64,000 nt of DNA, taken from contig NC_010571.1 of the NCBI RefSeq assembly GCF_000019965.1, positions 5,155,001 to 5,219,000 of the forward strand, written 5' to 3'. Every line of letters begins with the position of its first letter. Positions within the stretch are counted from its first letter, which is position 1. The notes under the pieces are model-generated. The model was not told where the DNA came from, did no database searches, and was given only the letters and a program-made list of their open reading frames with translations. Of the stretch, positions 8,746 to 18,100 are shown one piece after another. The translations under genes and the position numbers were made by a program. The stretch comes from Opitutus terrae PB90-1. GTDB taxonomy: Bacteria > Verrucomicrobiota > Verrucomicrobiia > Opitutales > Opitutaceae.

Positions 8746-9720
8746 GTGCAAAGAGTATTCGTCACCGGCGCAGCCGGTTTTATCGGTTCCAGCCTCGTGG
8801 ATCGCCTGCTTGCCGATGGCGTGCGGGTCGTTGGTTGGGACGATTTTTCCACGGGGCAGCGGCGATTTCTCGAATCCGCGCTGCAGCACCCGGGCTTTCA
8901 GCTGCACGAGGGCGACAATCTCGACCTGCCGGCGCTCACCCGTGCGATGGCGGGCTGCGACACCGTACTGCATCTCGCGGCGAATGCAGACGTGCGCTTC
9001 GGGACCGAACATCCCTCCAGGGATCTCCAGCAGAACACCGTTGCCACGTTCCATGTGCTGGAAGCGATGCGAGCCAATCGCATCAAGCGAATCGCATTCT
9101 CATCGACCGGGTCGGTCTACGGTGAAGCCGTGGTGATTCCCACGCCGGAAGACGCGCCCTTCCCGATTCAAACCTCCTTGTATGGCGCGTCGAAAGTGGC
9201 CGGAGAAAGCCTGATTCAGGCCTACGCCGAGGGGTTCGGGTTTGAGGCATACATCTTCCGCTTCGTTTCCATTCTGGGCGAACGCTACACGCACGGACAC
9301 GTCTTCGATTTCTACCGCCAACTCCTCGATCACCCGGATCACCTCAATGTTTTGGGAGATGGCTTGCAGCGGAAAAGCTACCTCTACGTGCAAGACTGCA
9401 TCGACGCCATCCTGCACGTTCTTCACGCCGGCACCGCAACCCACGCCAAGCACCGTACTCAGGTCTACAACTTGGGCACGCCAGAATACGTGCGCGTCAA
9501 CGACAGCATTCGTTTCATCTGCAGCGCTCTTGGCCTGCAGCCCGAGCTTCGTTACACGGGCGGCGACCGCGGGTGGATCGGGGACAATCCGTTCATCTTC
9601 CTGGATACCGCGAAAATCCAAGCTACCGGCTGGAAACCGAAGCTGACGATCGAAGCCGGCATCGTAAAAACGCTTCGCTGGCTGCAGCAGAACGAATGGG
9701 TCTATGTCCATCGCCGCTGA
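8746..9720 (+). CDS. NAD-dependent sugar-nucleotide epimerase/dehydratase
   Basis: This 324-residue extended short-chain dehydrogenase begins with the NAD-binding TGAAGFIGSS at the very N-terminus when translated from the GTG at 8746. The catalytic Tyr and Lys lie in SLYGASKVAGE, and the helper Ser/Thr in FSSTGSVYGE. Substrate cannot be told from sequence. The neighbouring GDP-heptose genes make a nucleotide-heptose or a hexose equally possible; UDP-glucose 4-epimerase-like activity is the nearest general class. It overlaps the next gene by 17 bases. Confidence 0.85.
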   Translation: MQRVFVTGAAGFIGSSLVDRLLADGVRVVGWDDFSTGQRRFLESALQHPGFQLHEGDNLDLPALTRAMAGCDTVLHLAANADVRFGTEHPSRDLQQNTVATFHVLEAMRANRIKRIAFSSTGSVYGEAVVIPTPEDAPFPIQTSLYGASKVAGESLIQAYAEGFGFEAYIFRFVSILGERYTHGHVFDFYRQLLDHPDHLNVLGDGLQRKSYLYVQDCIDAILHVLHAGTATHAKHRTQVYNLGTPEYVRVNDSIRFICSALGLQPELRYTGGDRGWIGDNPFIFLDTAKIQATGWKPKLTIEAGIVKTLRWLQQNEWVYVHRR

Positions 9721-11248
9721 ATCGCTCCCGGCAGTTGCGCTCGCCCCGCTGCAGACGGTCTTCTGCCCGATCTGCGGCAGCGATCGCGTTCACTACGCGT
9801 TCTCGATCCGGCACGTCCGGGTCCTGCAATGCGCCGACTGCAAGTTTACGGCGCGCACCGAACCGACAACGCAGTTGCTCGATGCCACCGGCGCGGCCGC
9901 AGCCGACCGCCTCGCCGGCACCAGCGGTGAATTGCACGCCTTGGTGCATCAACTCCTCCCGGAGAAAAACCGTTCCACGCGGTTGCGGATCGCCGACTGG
10001 CGGCCGGACGGCAGTGTGACTCTCGTCGGGAAAGACACTCCGGCCCCCGAGGCCGAAGCAGCGCCGCCCGTGGTCGTTTCGATCGGGCAACTTGACGCGT
10101 TTCAGGACCCGCTGCCGTCGCTCCGCGCGCTGCGCGCCCGGGTCGGCGCAACTCAACCGGTCGTATTTTTCTATTCCGACATCCACCAAGACGGCGTTGA
10201 GGTGGGTTCGACGGAATGGGAGCGACTGGCGAGCCAGCGCAATGCTTACATCGATACGTCAACGGCGCTGACCGTGCTCTATCGCGCCGGCTATCGCTGC
10301 CTCGGCGTGCGCCGCCTCCGGCGGCGGGTTAGCTGGCAACACTTCGTAGCCCACCCGCACGATCACACCTTTGTCGGTCGCTGGCGCCGCCGGTTGCTGC
10401 TGCTGATCCCGGCCGCCGTACGCAACCGACTGCCCGCAACTGCCAAGACCGCCGAAACGGCCATTCTCGCCGCCCCCCGCGTCCGTGAGACTCCGCTCGT
10501 CTCCGTGGTGGTGCCCGTGTTCAACGAAGCTCCCACCGTCGCGAAAGTGCTCGACTCGGTTCTCCGCGTCCAGCTGGCGGGTGCGGCGGTCGAAATCGTG
10601 ATCGTGGAGAGCAACTCGACCGATGGTTCGCGGGAGATCGTCCAGCGCTACGCGCAACACCCCCGCGTCACCTGCATTTTTGAGGAGCGCCCCCAGGGCA
10701 AAGGACACGCCACCCGGCTCGGGCTGGCGAAGGCGCAGGGCGACGTGCTGCTGATCCAGGATGCGGATCTCGAGTACGACATCGAAGACTATCTATCTCT
10801 CCTTAATCCGATCATCCGCGGTCACGAGGCCTTTGTCCTTGGCTCGCGACACGGAGGTCGGCAGCACTGGAAGCTGAGGCAGTTCAACAAGCCTTTTCTC
10901 GCCGCGTTCTACAACCTGGCCCACGTACTGGTGACGGGTTACATCAACCTCCTGTTCGGTCTGAACCTGCGGGATCCGCAGACCATGTTCAAGGTGTGTC
11001 GCCGCGATTGTGTCGAGGGGTTGGTGTTTCACGGGAACTACTTCAACTTCGACTACGAACTGCTCCTCAAAGTGGTTCGCAAGGGCTACGCCCCCATCGA
11101 AGTACCGGTCAATTACCGCTCGCGCTCGCACGCCGAGGGCAAAAAAATCCGGATGTGGCGCGACGCTCCGCTTGGTCTCTGGATGATTACCAAGCTCCGC
11201 CTCACGCCGTTGCGACGGTTCCTTACGATCGGCGAACCGATCGAATGA
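9704..11248 (+). CDS. Zinc-ribbon / degenerate methyltransferase-like region fused to GT2 glycosyltransferase
   Basis: A 514-residue fusion. Residues 21-46 carry two CxxC pairs (CPIC, CADC) like the zinc ribbon that begins many sugar-locus methyltransferases. Residues 110-240 resemble the C-terminal part of such enzymes (VVVSIGQLDAFQDPLPSLRA), but no SAM-binding glycine motif is visible, so the middle of the methyltransferase fold seems lost. From about residue 265 a GT2 domain begins (VSVVVPVFNEAPTV, IVESNSTDGS, LIQDADLEYD as DxD). This half is like dolichyl-phosphate mannosyltransferase-type enzymes, with one hydrophobic segment (AHVLVTGYINLLFGL) rather than a membrane anchor. It probably transfers a sugar to a lipid carrier or glycan; the N-terminal role is unknown. 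Confidence 0.8.
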   Translation: MSIAAESLPAVALAPLQTVFCPICGSDRVHYAFSIRHVRVLQCADCKFTARTEPTTQLLDATGAAAADRLAGTSGELHALVHQLLPEKNRSTRLRIADWRPDGSVTLVGKDTPAPEAEAAPPVVVSIGQLDAFQDPLPSLRALRARVGATQPVVFFYSDIHQDGVEVGSTEWERLASQRNAYIDTSTALTVLYRAGYRCLGVRRLRRRVSWQHFVAHPHDHTFVGRWRRRLLLLIPAAVRNRLPATAKTAETAILAAPRVRETPLVSVVVPVFNEAPTVAKVLDSVLRVQLAGAAVEIVIVESNSTDGSREIVQRYAQHPRVTCIFEERPQGKGHATRLGLAKAQGDVLLIQDADLEYDIEDYLSLLNPIIRGHEAFVLGSRHGGRQHWKLRQFNKPFLAAFYNLAHVLVTGYINLLFGLNLRDPQTMFKVCRRDCVEGLVFHGNYFNFDYELLLKVVRKGYAPIEVPVNYRSRSHAEGKKIRMWRDAPLGLWMITKLRLTPLRRFLTIGEPIE

Positions 11249-11285
11249 CTCCGTTGCGCCTTTCGTTTCGTATCTAGCTGCAGCC

Positions 11286-12269
11286 ATGCTGATCACTCGG
11301 TCTCCTCTTCGCGTTTCCCTCGGCGGCGGCGGCACAGACCTGCCGTCCTACTACGAGCAACATGGCGGGTTCCTGGTCGCGGCGGCGATCGACAAATACG
11401 TCTATATTACCCAGCACCGCACGTTCAAACAGGAGATTGTCGTCAAGTACTCGCGGCTGGAGCGCGTGCAATCCGTCGACGAGATCGAGCATCCGATCGT
11501 GCGCGAGGCGATGAAATTGACCGGTGTGACTGAGCCACACATCGAGCTTGCCTCGATGGCCGACATTCCGGGGGGAACCGGCCTCGGCTCCTCGGGCAGT
11601 TTCACGACCGCCCTGCTGAAAGCGCTTCACGCTTCCCGCAAGAACATCGTTTCCCCCTCGGAACTGGCGGCCCAAGCCTGCGAAATTGAACTAGACCGGC
11701 TGGGGGAACCAATCGGCAAGCAGGACCAGTACATTGCCGCCATCGGCGGAATCACCGCCTTCACCTTTCATCGCGACGGCCTAGTCGAGTACCGTCCGCT
11801 GCGACTGGCCGAGGAGACGCTCTATAACCTGGAGGACAACCTGCTTTTGTTCTTCACCGGATACTCGCGAAGTGCGTCGACCATCCTGAAGGATCAGGAC
11901 GTCAAATCGAAGCAGCACGACGCTGCGATGCTCGACAATCTACATTTCACCAAGGATCTCGGCTACAGATCCCTCGAATGTCTCGAATCCGGCAATCTCG
12001 AGGAATTTGCCCGGCTCATGGACGTGCACTGGCAGCGGAAGAAGGCGCGGTCCTCGGGCATGAGCAACGCCCACATCAATGAATGGTATGATTTCGCGCT
12101 GCAGAACGGCGCACTCGGCGGCAAACTCATTGGCGCCGGCGGCGGAGGATTCCTGATGTTCTACGCTTCAGACAAAACCAGGCTCCGCCACGCCATGCGA
12201 TCGCAGGGCTTGCAGGAGGTTCGATTCCGATTCGACTTTGAAGGCAGCAAGGTCGTCGCCCAGGACTGA
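11286..12269 (+). CDS. hddA: D-glycero-alpha-D-manno-heptose-7-phosphate 1-kinase (GHMP kinase)
   Basis: A 327-residue GHMP kinase. The opening ITRSPLRVSLGGGGTDLPSY (residues 3-22) is characteristic of the HddA branch. The ATP-binding IPGGTGLGSSGS lies near residues 94-106 and the third motif GAGGGGFLMF near 283-292. It makes D-glycero-alpha-D-manno-heptose 1,7-bisphosphate, the alpha-anomer route to GDP-heptose used in S-layer and capsule glycans. The nucleotidyltransferase, isomerase and phosphatase of the same pathway follow directly, forming an operon with spacers of 15 to about 40 bases. Confidence 0.92.
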   Translation: MLITRSPLRVSLGGGGTDLPSYYEQHGGFLVAAAIDKYVYITQHRTFKQEIVVKYSRLERVQSVDEIEHPIVREAMKLTGVTEPHIELASMADIPGGTGLGSSGSFTTALLKALHASRKNIVSPSELAAQACEIELDRLGEPIGKQDQYIAAIGGITAFTFHRDGLVEYRPLRLAEETLYNLEDNLLLFFTGYSRSASTILKDQDVKSKQHDAAMLDNLHFTKDLGYRSLECLESGNLEEFARLMDVHWQRKKARSSGMSNAHINEWYDFALQNGALGGKLIGAGGGGFLMFYASDKTRLRHAMRSQGLQEVRFRFDFEGSKVVAQD

Positions 12270-12284
12270 GCGGGCGAAGCACCG

Positions 12285-13022
12285 ATGGGCATGAACGCCG
12301 TTCCTACCACGCTGCCGGTCGCGATTCTTGCGGGCGGTCTGGCCACGCGACTCCGTCCGCTCACCGAAAGGGTTCCCAAGCTACTGCTCGAAGTCGCCGG
12401 CGAACCGTTCTTCAGCCACCAAATCCGGCTGCTGCGTGCCGCCGGACTCAGGCGCCTTATCCTGTGTCTCGGACACTTGGGAGAGCTGATTGTGGAGCGC
12501 TATGGCGACGGCCGGAATTGGGACGTCGAGATCGAGTATGTCTTCGACGGGCCCAAGCTCCTGGGCACGGGCGGTGCGTTGATTCAGGCGCTACCCAAGC
12601 TCGGCCATGTCTTTTACGTCCTCTACGGCGACTCGTACCTGCCCATCGATTACCAGGCCGTGGGCCGCGCATTCCTCGCTTCGTCACAGCTTGGATTGAT
12701 GACCGTCTTCGAGAATCGCGAGCGCTACGACTCCAGCAATGTCTGGTTCGAAAACGGCAAAATCAGGAGCTATGACAAACACGAGAAGCTCCCACAGATG
12801 CAGCATATCGACTATGGGCTCGGCATGTTTCGAACCGCGGCTTTCGCCTCGTTCCCGGCCCAGGAAGCGGTCGATCTGGCCGCCGTGCAGAAATCGCTCG
12901 TTACCCGAGGCGAACTGATGGGCTACGAGGTTTTTCAACGATTCTATGAGATCGGCTCCCCCGCTGGACTCGCCGAACTCGATCAGCTCCTGAAAGTGTC
13001 CGCAGCTCCTGGATCTGCTTAA
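12285..13022 (+). CDS. hddC: D-glycero-alpha-D-manno-heptose 1-phosphate guanylyltransferase
   Basis: A 245-residue sugar-nucleotidyltransferase. The NTP-binding signature AGGLATRLRPLTERVPK is at residues 16-32, and DSYLPIDY carries the metal-binding Asp after VFYVLYG. The position between hddA and a gmhA-like gene points to the HddC role, joining GMP to heptose 1-phosphate. By sequence alone it could also be another hexose-1-phosphate nucleotidyltransferase; specificity is inferred from context. Confidence 0.85.
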   Translation: MGMNAVPTTLPVAILAGGLATRLRPLTERVPKLLLEVAGEPFFSHQIRLLRAAGLRRLILCLGHLGELIVERYGDGRNWDVEIEYVFDGPKLLGTGGALIQALPKLGHVFYVLYGDSYLPIDYQAVGRAFLASSQLGLMTVFENRERYDSSNVWFENGKIRSYDKHEKLPQMQHIDYGLGMFRTAAFASFPAQEAVDLAAVQKSLVTRGELMGYEVFQRFYEIGSPAGLAELDQLLKVSAAPGSA

Positions 13023-13061
13023 CGGGACTGCGCAGTGACGCCTCTCATCTCTTCCCCCCTC

Positions 13062-13661
13062 ATGTCTTACTCGATTCAACATTTGAAAGAGACCGCCGAG
13101 ATCCTTGGCCGGCTGAACCCCGTCGACTGCGAACAGTGCGTGCAAACCTTGGCCGAGGTCCGCAGCCAAGGGGGCCGGCTTTTCATCCTGGGCGTGGGCG
13201 GAAGTGCCGCCAACGCCAGCCATGCGGTAAACGATTTCCGCAAGATCGCCGGCTTTGAAGCCTACAGTCCCACGGACAACGTCTCGGAGCTTACTGCCCG
13301 CACCAACGACGAGGGCTGGGCCAGCGTCTTCGCCGAATGGCTGCGAGGCTCAAGACTCAACCGCAAAGACGGTTTGCTCGTTTTTTCCGTCGGCGGAGGA
13401 AGCATCGAACAAAACGTCTCGCCCAACCTCGTCGCAGCGCTGCAGCTTGCCAAGGAAGTCGGAGCTCGCGTGGTCGGCGTCGTCGGCAAGGACGGCGGTT
13501 ACACGGCCAAAGTCGCCGACGCGTGCGTGGTGGTGCCCACCGTGAATCCGAGCAACGTGACTCCGCATTCCGAGGCCTTCCAAGCTGTGCTCTGGCACCT
13601 GTTCGTCTCCCATCCGGATTTGAAACGGAACCAGACCAAGTGGGAAAGCGTGCAGAAGTAG
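13062..13661 (+). CDS. gmhA: Sedoheptulose-7-phosphate isomerase-like SIS-domain protein
   Basis: A SIS-domain sugar isomerase of about 199 residues from the ATG at 13062 (an upstream ATG at 13035 would add nine). LGVGGSAANASHAVNDF near residues 42-58 is the phosphosugar-binding loop, and SVGGGSIEQNVSPN is the second. GmhA converts sedoheptulose 7-phosphate to D-glycero-D-manno-heptose 7-phosphate, the entry step for both ADP- and GDP-heptose. C-terminal text NPSNVTPHSEAFQAVLWH fits the family's active-site Glu/His region. Setting within hddA-hddC-gmhB supports the role. Confidence 0.85.
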   Translation: MSYSIQHLKETAEILGRLNPVDCEQCVQTLAEVRSQGGRLFILGVGGSAANASHAVNDFRKIAGFEAYSPTDNVSELTARTNDEGWASVFAEWLRGSRLNRKDGLLVFSVGGGSIEQNVSPNLVAALQLAKEVGARVVGVVGKDGGYTAKVADACVVVPTVNPSNVTPHSEAFQAVLWHLFVSHPDLKRNQTKWESVQK

Positions 13662-13686
13662 CCGTGGAACGCACGAGCTCGTAATC

Positions 13687-14232
13687 ATGTCGTCCGCGCC
13701 GGCTGTTTTTCTCGATCGTGACGGCACCCTGAACGTGCAGCTCGTCCGCAACGGGACACCCTATCCTCCCGCCGCGCTGGCCGATTTTAGGTTATTCCCG
13801 CAAGCAGCCGCCGCCTGTCGCGCCCTCAAGACTGCCGGGTACACGTTGGTAGTCGTGACAAACCAGCCGGACGTTGGTCGTGGAACCCAATCGCAAGCAA
13901 CCGTGGAAGCCATGCACCAGCGGCTGCGGGAGTTGATCCCGGAAATCGACCGCATTGAAGTTTGCTATGACCCAGGCCGTGGCGAGGCCTCTCGCCGACG
14001 GAAACCGGAACCAGGAATGGTGCTCGATGCCGCAGCGGTGCTAAACCTCGATCTACGCCGCTCCTGGATGGTCGGCGATCGCTGGCGCGACATGGACTGC
14101 GGCCAGCGCGCCGGTCTGCGAACGATCCTGATCGATTTCGCCTACGGGGAACCGCTGCGGGCACGGCCCGACTATATCGCGGCGAACATCCGACACGCTT
14201 CGGAGATTATTCTTGCTCATCCTTTGCCCTAG
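13687..14232 (+). CDS. gmhB: D-glycero-D-manno-heptose 1,7-bisphosphate 7-phosphatase
   Basis: A 181-residue HAD-IIIA phosphatase with FLDRDGTLN at residues 8-16 (nucleophile Asp10 and acid Asp12), VVTNQPDVGRG (motif II) and MVGDRWRDMDCGQRAG (motif IV). It removes the C7 phosphate from heptose 1,7-bisphosphate. The usual zinc-binding loop (CxHx..CxC) is reduced here to CYDPGRGEASRRRKPEPGM, with only one cysteine, so metal binding may differ from E. coli GmhB. Only one phosphatase gene was seen, so it may serve both heptose anomers. Confidence 0.88.
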   Translation: MSSAPAVFLDRDGTLNVQLVRNGTPYPPAALADFRLFPQAAAACRALKTAGYTLVVVTNQPDVGRGTQSQATVEAMHQRLRELIPEIDRIEVCYDPGRGEASRRRKPEPGMVLDAAAVLNLDLRRSWMVGDRWRDMDCGQRAGLRTILIDFAYGEPLRARPDYIAANIRHASEIILAHPLP

Positions 14233-14247
14233 CACCTCTTTTCCAAA

Positions 14248-14970
14248 ATGCGTAGGTCTCTCAACGAACTGAAGATCAAGATTTATGCGGATGGTGCGGA
14301 CAAAGTCGGCATCTTGGATCTTTACGCCAAGCCATACATCCAAGGTCTGACCACGAACCCCACGTTGATGCGCAAGGCCGGGGTGAAAGACTATGAGGCG
14401 TTCGCGCGGGATGTCCTGAAGACGGTCACGACCAAGCCTCTTTCCCTTGAGGTGTTGTCCGACGATTTTGCCGAGATGCGTCGCCAAGCCGAAAAGCTCG
14501 CGGGCTGGGGTCGGAATGTCTTCGTAAAGATCCCGATTACGAACTCCCGGGGCGAATCATCCGTGCCGCTGATCCGCGACCTCGCTGCTGCCGGGGTGCA
14601 ACTCAACGTCACGGCGCTGCTCACGCTGGAACAGGTCCGCGCCGTAGTGGGGGCCCTCAACCCGGAAATCGCATCCGTCGTCTCCATCTTCGCCGGACGC
14701 GTGGCCGATGCGGGAGAAGATCCAGTGCCCGTGATGCGCGAAGCGCTGACAATTTTGCGGAGCCAACCCAAATCGGAACTACTCTGGGCCTCCGTGCGCG
14801 AAGTCTACAACTTGATTCAGGCCGAGTCGTGTGGGTGTCACATCATCACCGTCACCCACGATATCCTCGCCAAAGCTGACAAGATGCTGGGGATGGATCT
14901 TGCCGCCCTGTCCTTGGATACCGTGCGAATGTTCTCGCGCGATGCCGCTGAGGCCGGGTACGCATTGTAG
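14248..14970 (+). CDS. Transaldolase family protein
   Basis: A 240-residue protein of the compact transaldolase/fructose-6-phosphate aldolase family. TTNPTLMRKAG near residue 35 and the Schiff-base lysine in NVFVKIPIT (Lys94) are clear, as is SVVSIFAGRVADAG. Transaldolases make or consume sedoheptulose 7-phosphate, the substrate of the gmhA-like isomerase two genes upstream, so this copy probably supplies heptose synthesis; that is inference from position. It ends the heptose operon, with a 186-base spacer before the next gene. Confidence 0.88.
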   Translation: MRRSLNELKIKIYADGADKVGILDLYAKPYIQGLTTNPTLMRKAGVKDYEAFARDVLKTVTTKPLSLEVLSDDFAEMRRQAEKLAGWGRNVFVKIPITNSRGESSVPLIRDLAAAGVQLNVTALLTLEQVRAVVGALNPEIASVVSIFAGRVADAGEDPVPVMREALTILRSQPKSELLWASVREVYNLIQAESCGCHIITVTHDILAKADKMLGMDLAALSLDTVRMFSRDAAEAGYAL

Positions 14971-15156
14971 TCCGTCGTCCGTGCCTGACCGAGCCCGTCC
15001 AGCTGCAGTGCTGGCGCCTTTGCGCAGGACGTAGCGCCGAGCCGGACAATTTCCAGGCATGAGCTTTCTGGTCAGAATCTCTACACGTCGCCCGGCCGAG
15101 CACGGCAGTCTCCATCCTGGGCCCTGCAACCCGCTGCCATTCCGAGCGAATCAGCG

Positions 15157-18100
15157 ATGCGCCAGGGGAAAATCGCCTCGGCATCGTCGCCCATGATGCC
15201 GCGTTGGCGCTCGCAAGGACTCCTCGCCGCGGTCCTCTCCGCGTGCTTGACCGCATTGTGGTGTGGTGGAATCGCGCCGGCGCCAGCAGTCCTGCATTTT
15301 TTCGAAGTAGAGATGCTCGCTCCGGAGGGAGCTGCAGCACAGGTCTACTACGATCGTGGCGCCGGATTGCGCGAATCGGAATCGGCCAGCGTCACCGTTG
15401 CTCCAACGCGAACATTCGTAAGCGTCCGCTTCCCGCTGCCCGTGGGCAAGTTTCGCACCCTGCGGTTCGATCCCTCGCAGCACCCCGCGACCCTGCAATT
15501 TCGCAGGGCGCGCATTGCCGGTTACGACGGCCGCACCGTGCGAGCTTTCGGCCTCGCCGATTGGCAGCCCAATGACCACGTCGCCCGCTTCGAAGTGCGG
15601 GACAGCGCCCTTGTGTTGGAAACGACGCCGGACGGGAACGACGCCTCGCTGACGACCTCGTTCTCGCCGGTTCTGCGACTCGGCTTTGGTTTCTGGTCCA
15701 CGCTCGCGGCACATGCGCCCCGCTGGGTCCGTTTCTTTCTGATCAGCTTCGGCAGCCTCGTCATCGTCACGCTTGCATGGCAGCACCGCCGTTCCGCGAT
15801 CCGTCTCGGTTCCGGCAGTCCCTCCGGGGCACTTGCCCTCTGTGCGCTTATCGGCACCGCGCTTTCGTCTTATCCCGTGGTGTTTTTCGGCCGCAGCTTC
15901 GTCGCGCCCACGAACGGCGCCTGTCTTCTCTACAACCACATTCCCTTCGTCCCGGGTTGTTCGGATCTGCGACCGGAAAACTCCCACGCCGCGGATATCG
16001 GAGCCATGATGTGGCAGCATCTTCCGTACACCGTCGTGGAAAGCCGGGCGCTGCGCGAGGGCTCATTGCCGCTCTGGAACCGATTCAGTTCCGCCGGCAC
16101 CACGCTGTTGGGACAGGGCCAGTCGATGATTGGCGACCCGCTGCATTTCCTGGTCGTTGCTGCCGGTGGCGCGAGTTGGGCGTTCGACCTCAAGTTCCTG
16201 ATCGCGAAGTTCCTGTTCGCGTATGGCATCGGCTGGTGCGTGTGGGCCCTCACGCGCGATCTCGCCGCGTCCGCCGTCGCTGTCCTCGCCGGTGTCTTCG
16301 TCGCTTTTTTCAACTTCCGCTTGAACCACCCGGCGATCTTCACGATCGGTTACTCTCCGTGGATTCTCGCCGGTTGGCTGGAAATTGTCCATGCGCCAGA
16401 CAACCGTCACCTCCGCCGCCCCATGCTTCTTTGGCTCGCCGCGAACTGGATGGTGCTGACCAGTGGCACGGTGAAGGAGGCGTACCTCCTGTTCTTGGCG
16501 CTCAACCTTACCGGCGCGTTGCTGTTTCTCTTCACGCCCGCGCCTCCCGCGGGGAAATTACGGCGCGGGATGCTCATCGCGTTTGCTTGTTTCGGCTTCG
16601 GGCTTTTGTCCGCCGCCTGTTGGTGCACCTTCCTCGATTCGCTGGCGACGGCCGTCACGAGCTATGACGTACCACAGGTCAAACAACTCCCGCGCGCGTG
16701 GCTCGCCGGATTGTTCGATGACGTTTTCTTCCGCGGTCACGAAAGCGACTACCATGTCGTATTGCCGGCCGCCAATTTGCTGGTCCTTCTGGGATGTCTC
16801 TGTGCCATTGCGCAGCTGCATCGGTTGCTTCGACAGCCCGGCCCGTTGGCCGTCTTGCTGGGGCTCCTCCTGGCGGTGGCGTTCGCCTTCGATTGGGTGC
16901 CTGCCGCTCAGATCCTGCGGGTGCCGTTTCTCCGAAACCTCCACTATGTTCACCTGCATTTTCTCTGCATAGCCATGGTTCACGCCTGCGTGCTGGCCGG
17001 ATGGGGCTTTGCCGCCGCCCACAATTCACTCGCCGCACCAAGCCGGACGCCAGCCGCGCTCCTGGCCTTCAAGGTATCCATCCTCTGCCTGGTTCTTTTC
17101 GGCGTGTTTTTCGCCGGCCCGTCCCGCCAGTTTTGGCCGGGCAGTTGGGCGGCCCTCTGGAAGCTGTCGCCGGGCAACGTACTCGCGTTCACCGTTCTCC
17201 TTTTCCCCCTCGCCGCCGCGGCCTTGACGTTCGCAGCAAGGCGAAGCCTCCGCAGCGGTCGACTCGGGCCCGCGTGGATTGTCGCAACGCTCGTCGCATT
17301 GGTGTTTCTTCTGGGCCGCCATGGTCAGCATCTGCCCGTGGCCGAGCTCGACCACTACCTCTCGGCGCCCGGTCCCCGCGCCGACCTCTTCGCCCCGTCG
17401 CCGGCAGTGGCCTACCTGCAGCACGCGTTGGAACGTGAGCCGGCCCGCGTCGTGGGGGCCGACAACAACCTTTTTTCGGGCTTCGCGAGTGTTTACGGCT
17501 TCGAGGGTATCAACGGCCCCAATGCGCTTGAGAATCGGTACTATCGTGAGTTCCTCGAGGCCGCTGGCCTGGGCTCTCCGGGAGTCTGGCAGATCTACCT
17601 GCCCGCGCTTCAACTCGCAGCGTGGCAGCCGCTGCTGGATTTTTTCAATACCCGTTATGTGGCGACTTCTCCGGATCACCTCTCCGGCCCGTCTGGCTAT
17701 CGGCCGGCGGCTCGGCTCGACCTGAACGTCTATGAGAGCAGGCATCCATGGCCGCGTGCTTTCTTCACCAACCGAATCGAGCAGTACCACTCAGCAGCCG
17801 ATCTCGTTGCGTTGCTCCGCAGCCATCCAGCGGGTGAGCCGTTTGCCGCGCTCCAGGTCGGCGTCGCGCCGGCGGCCGCCATGGCGCGCGGTACGGCTCC
17901 CATCACGGTGCCGGCGCGAGCATACCACCTGAAGACCAATACCACGAGCTTCTCCGTCTCGGCGCCAGGCCCCGGACTGATCGTGCTGCACGAGGCGTGG
18001 CTGCCCAACGATTTTCGGGTGACGGTGAACGACCGGCCGGTACCGTATCTGCGCGTCAATCACCTCTTCAAGGCGGTCGCGGTTGAGGAGGCGGGCGATT

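Noticed and set aside
15060-15156. Short frame starting at ATG 15060 upstream of the YfhO-like gene
   Set aside because: Composition (Arg/Pro-rich) and position across the real start argue against coding; no ribosome site.
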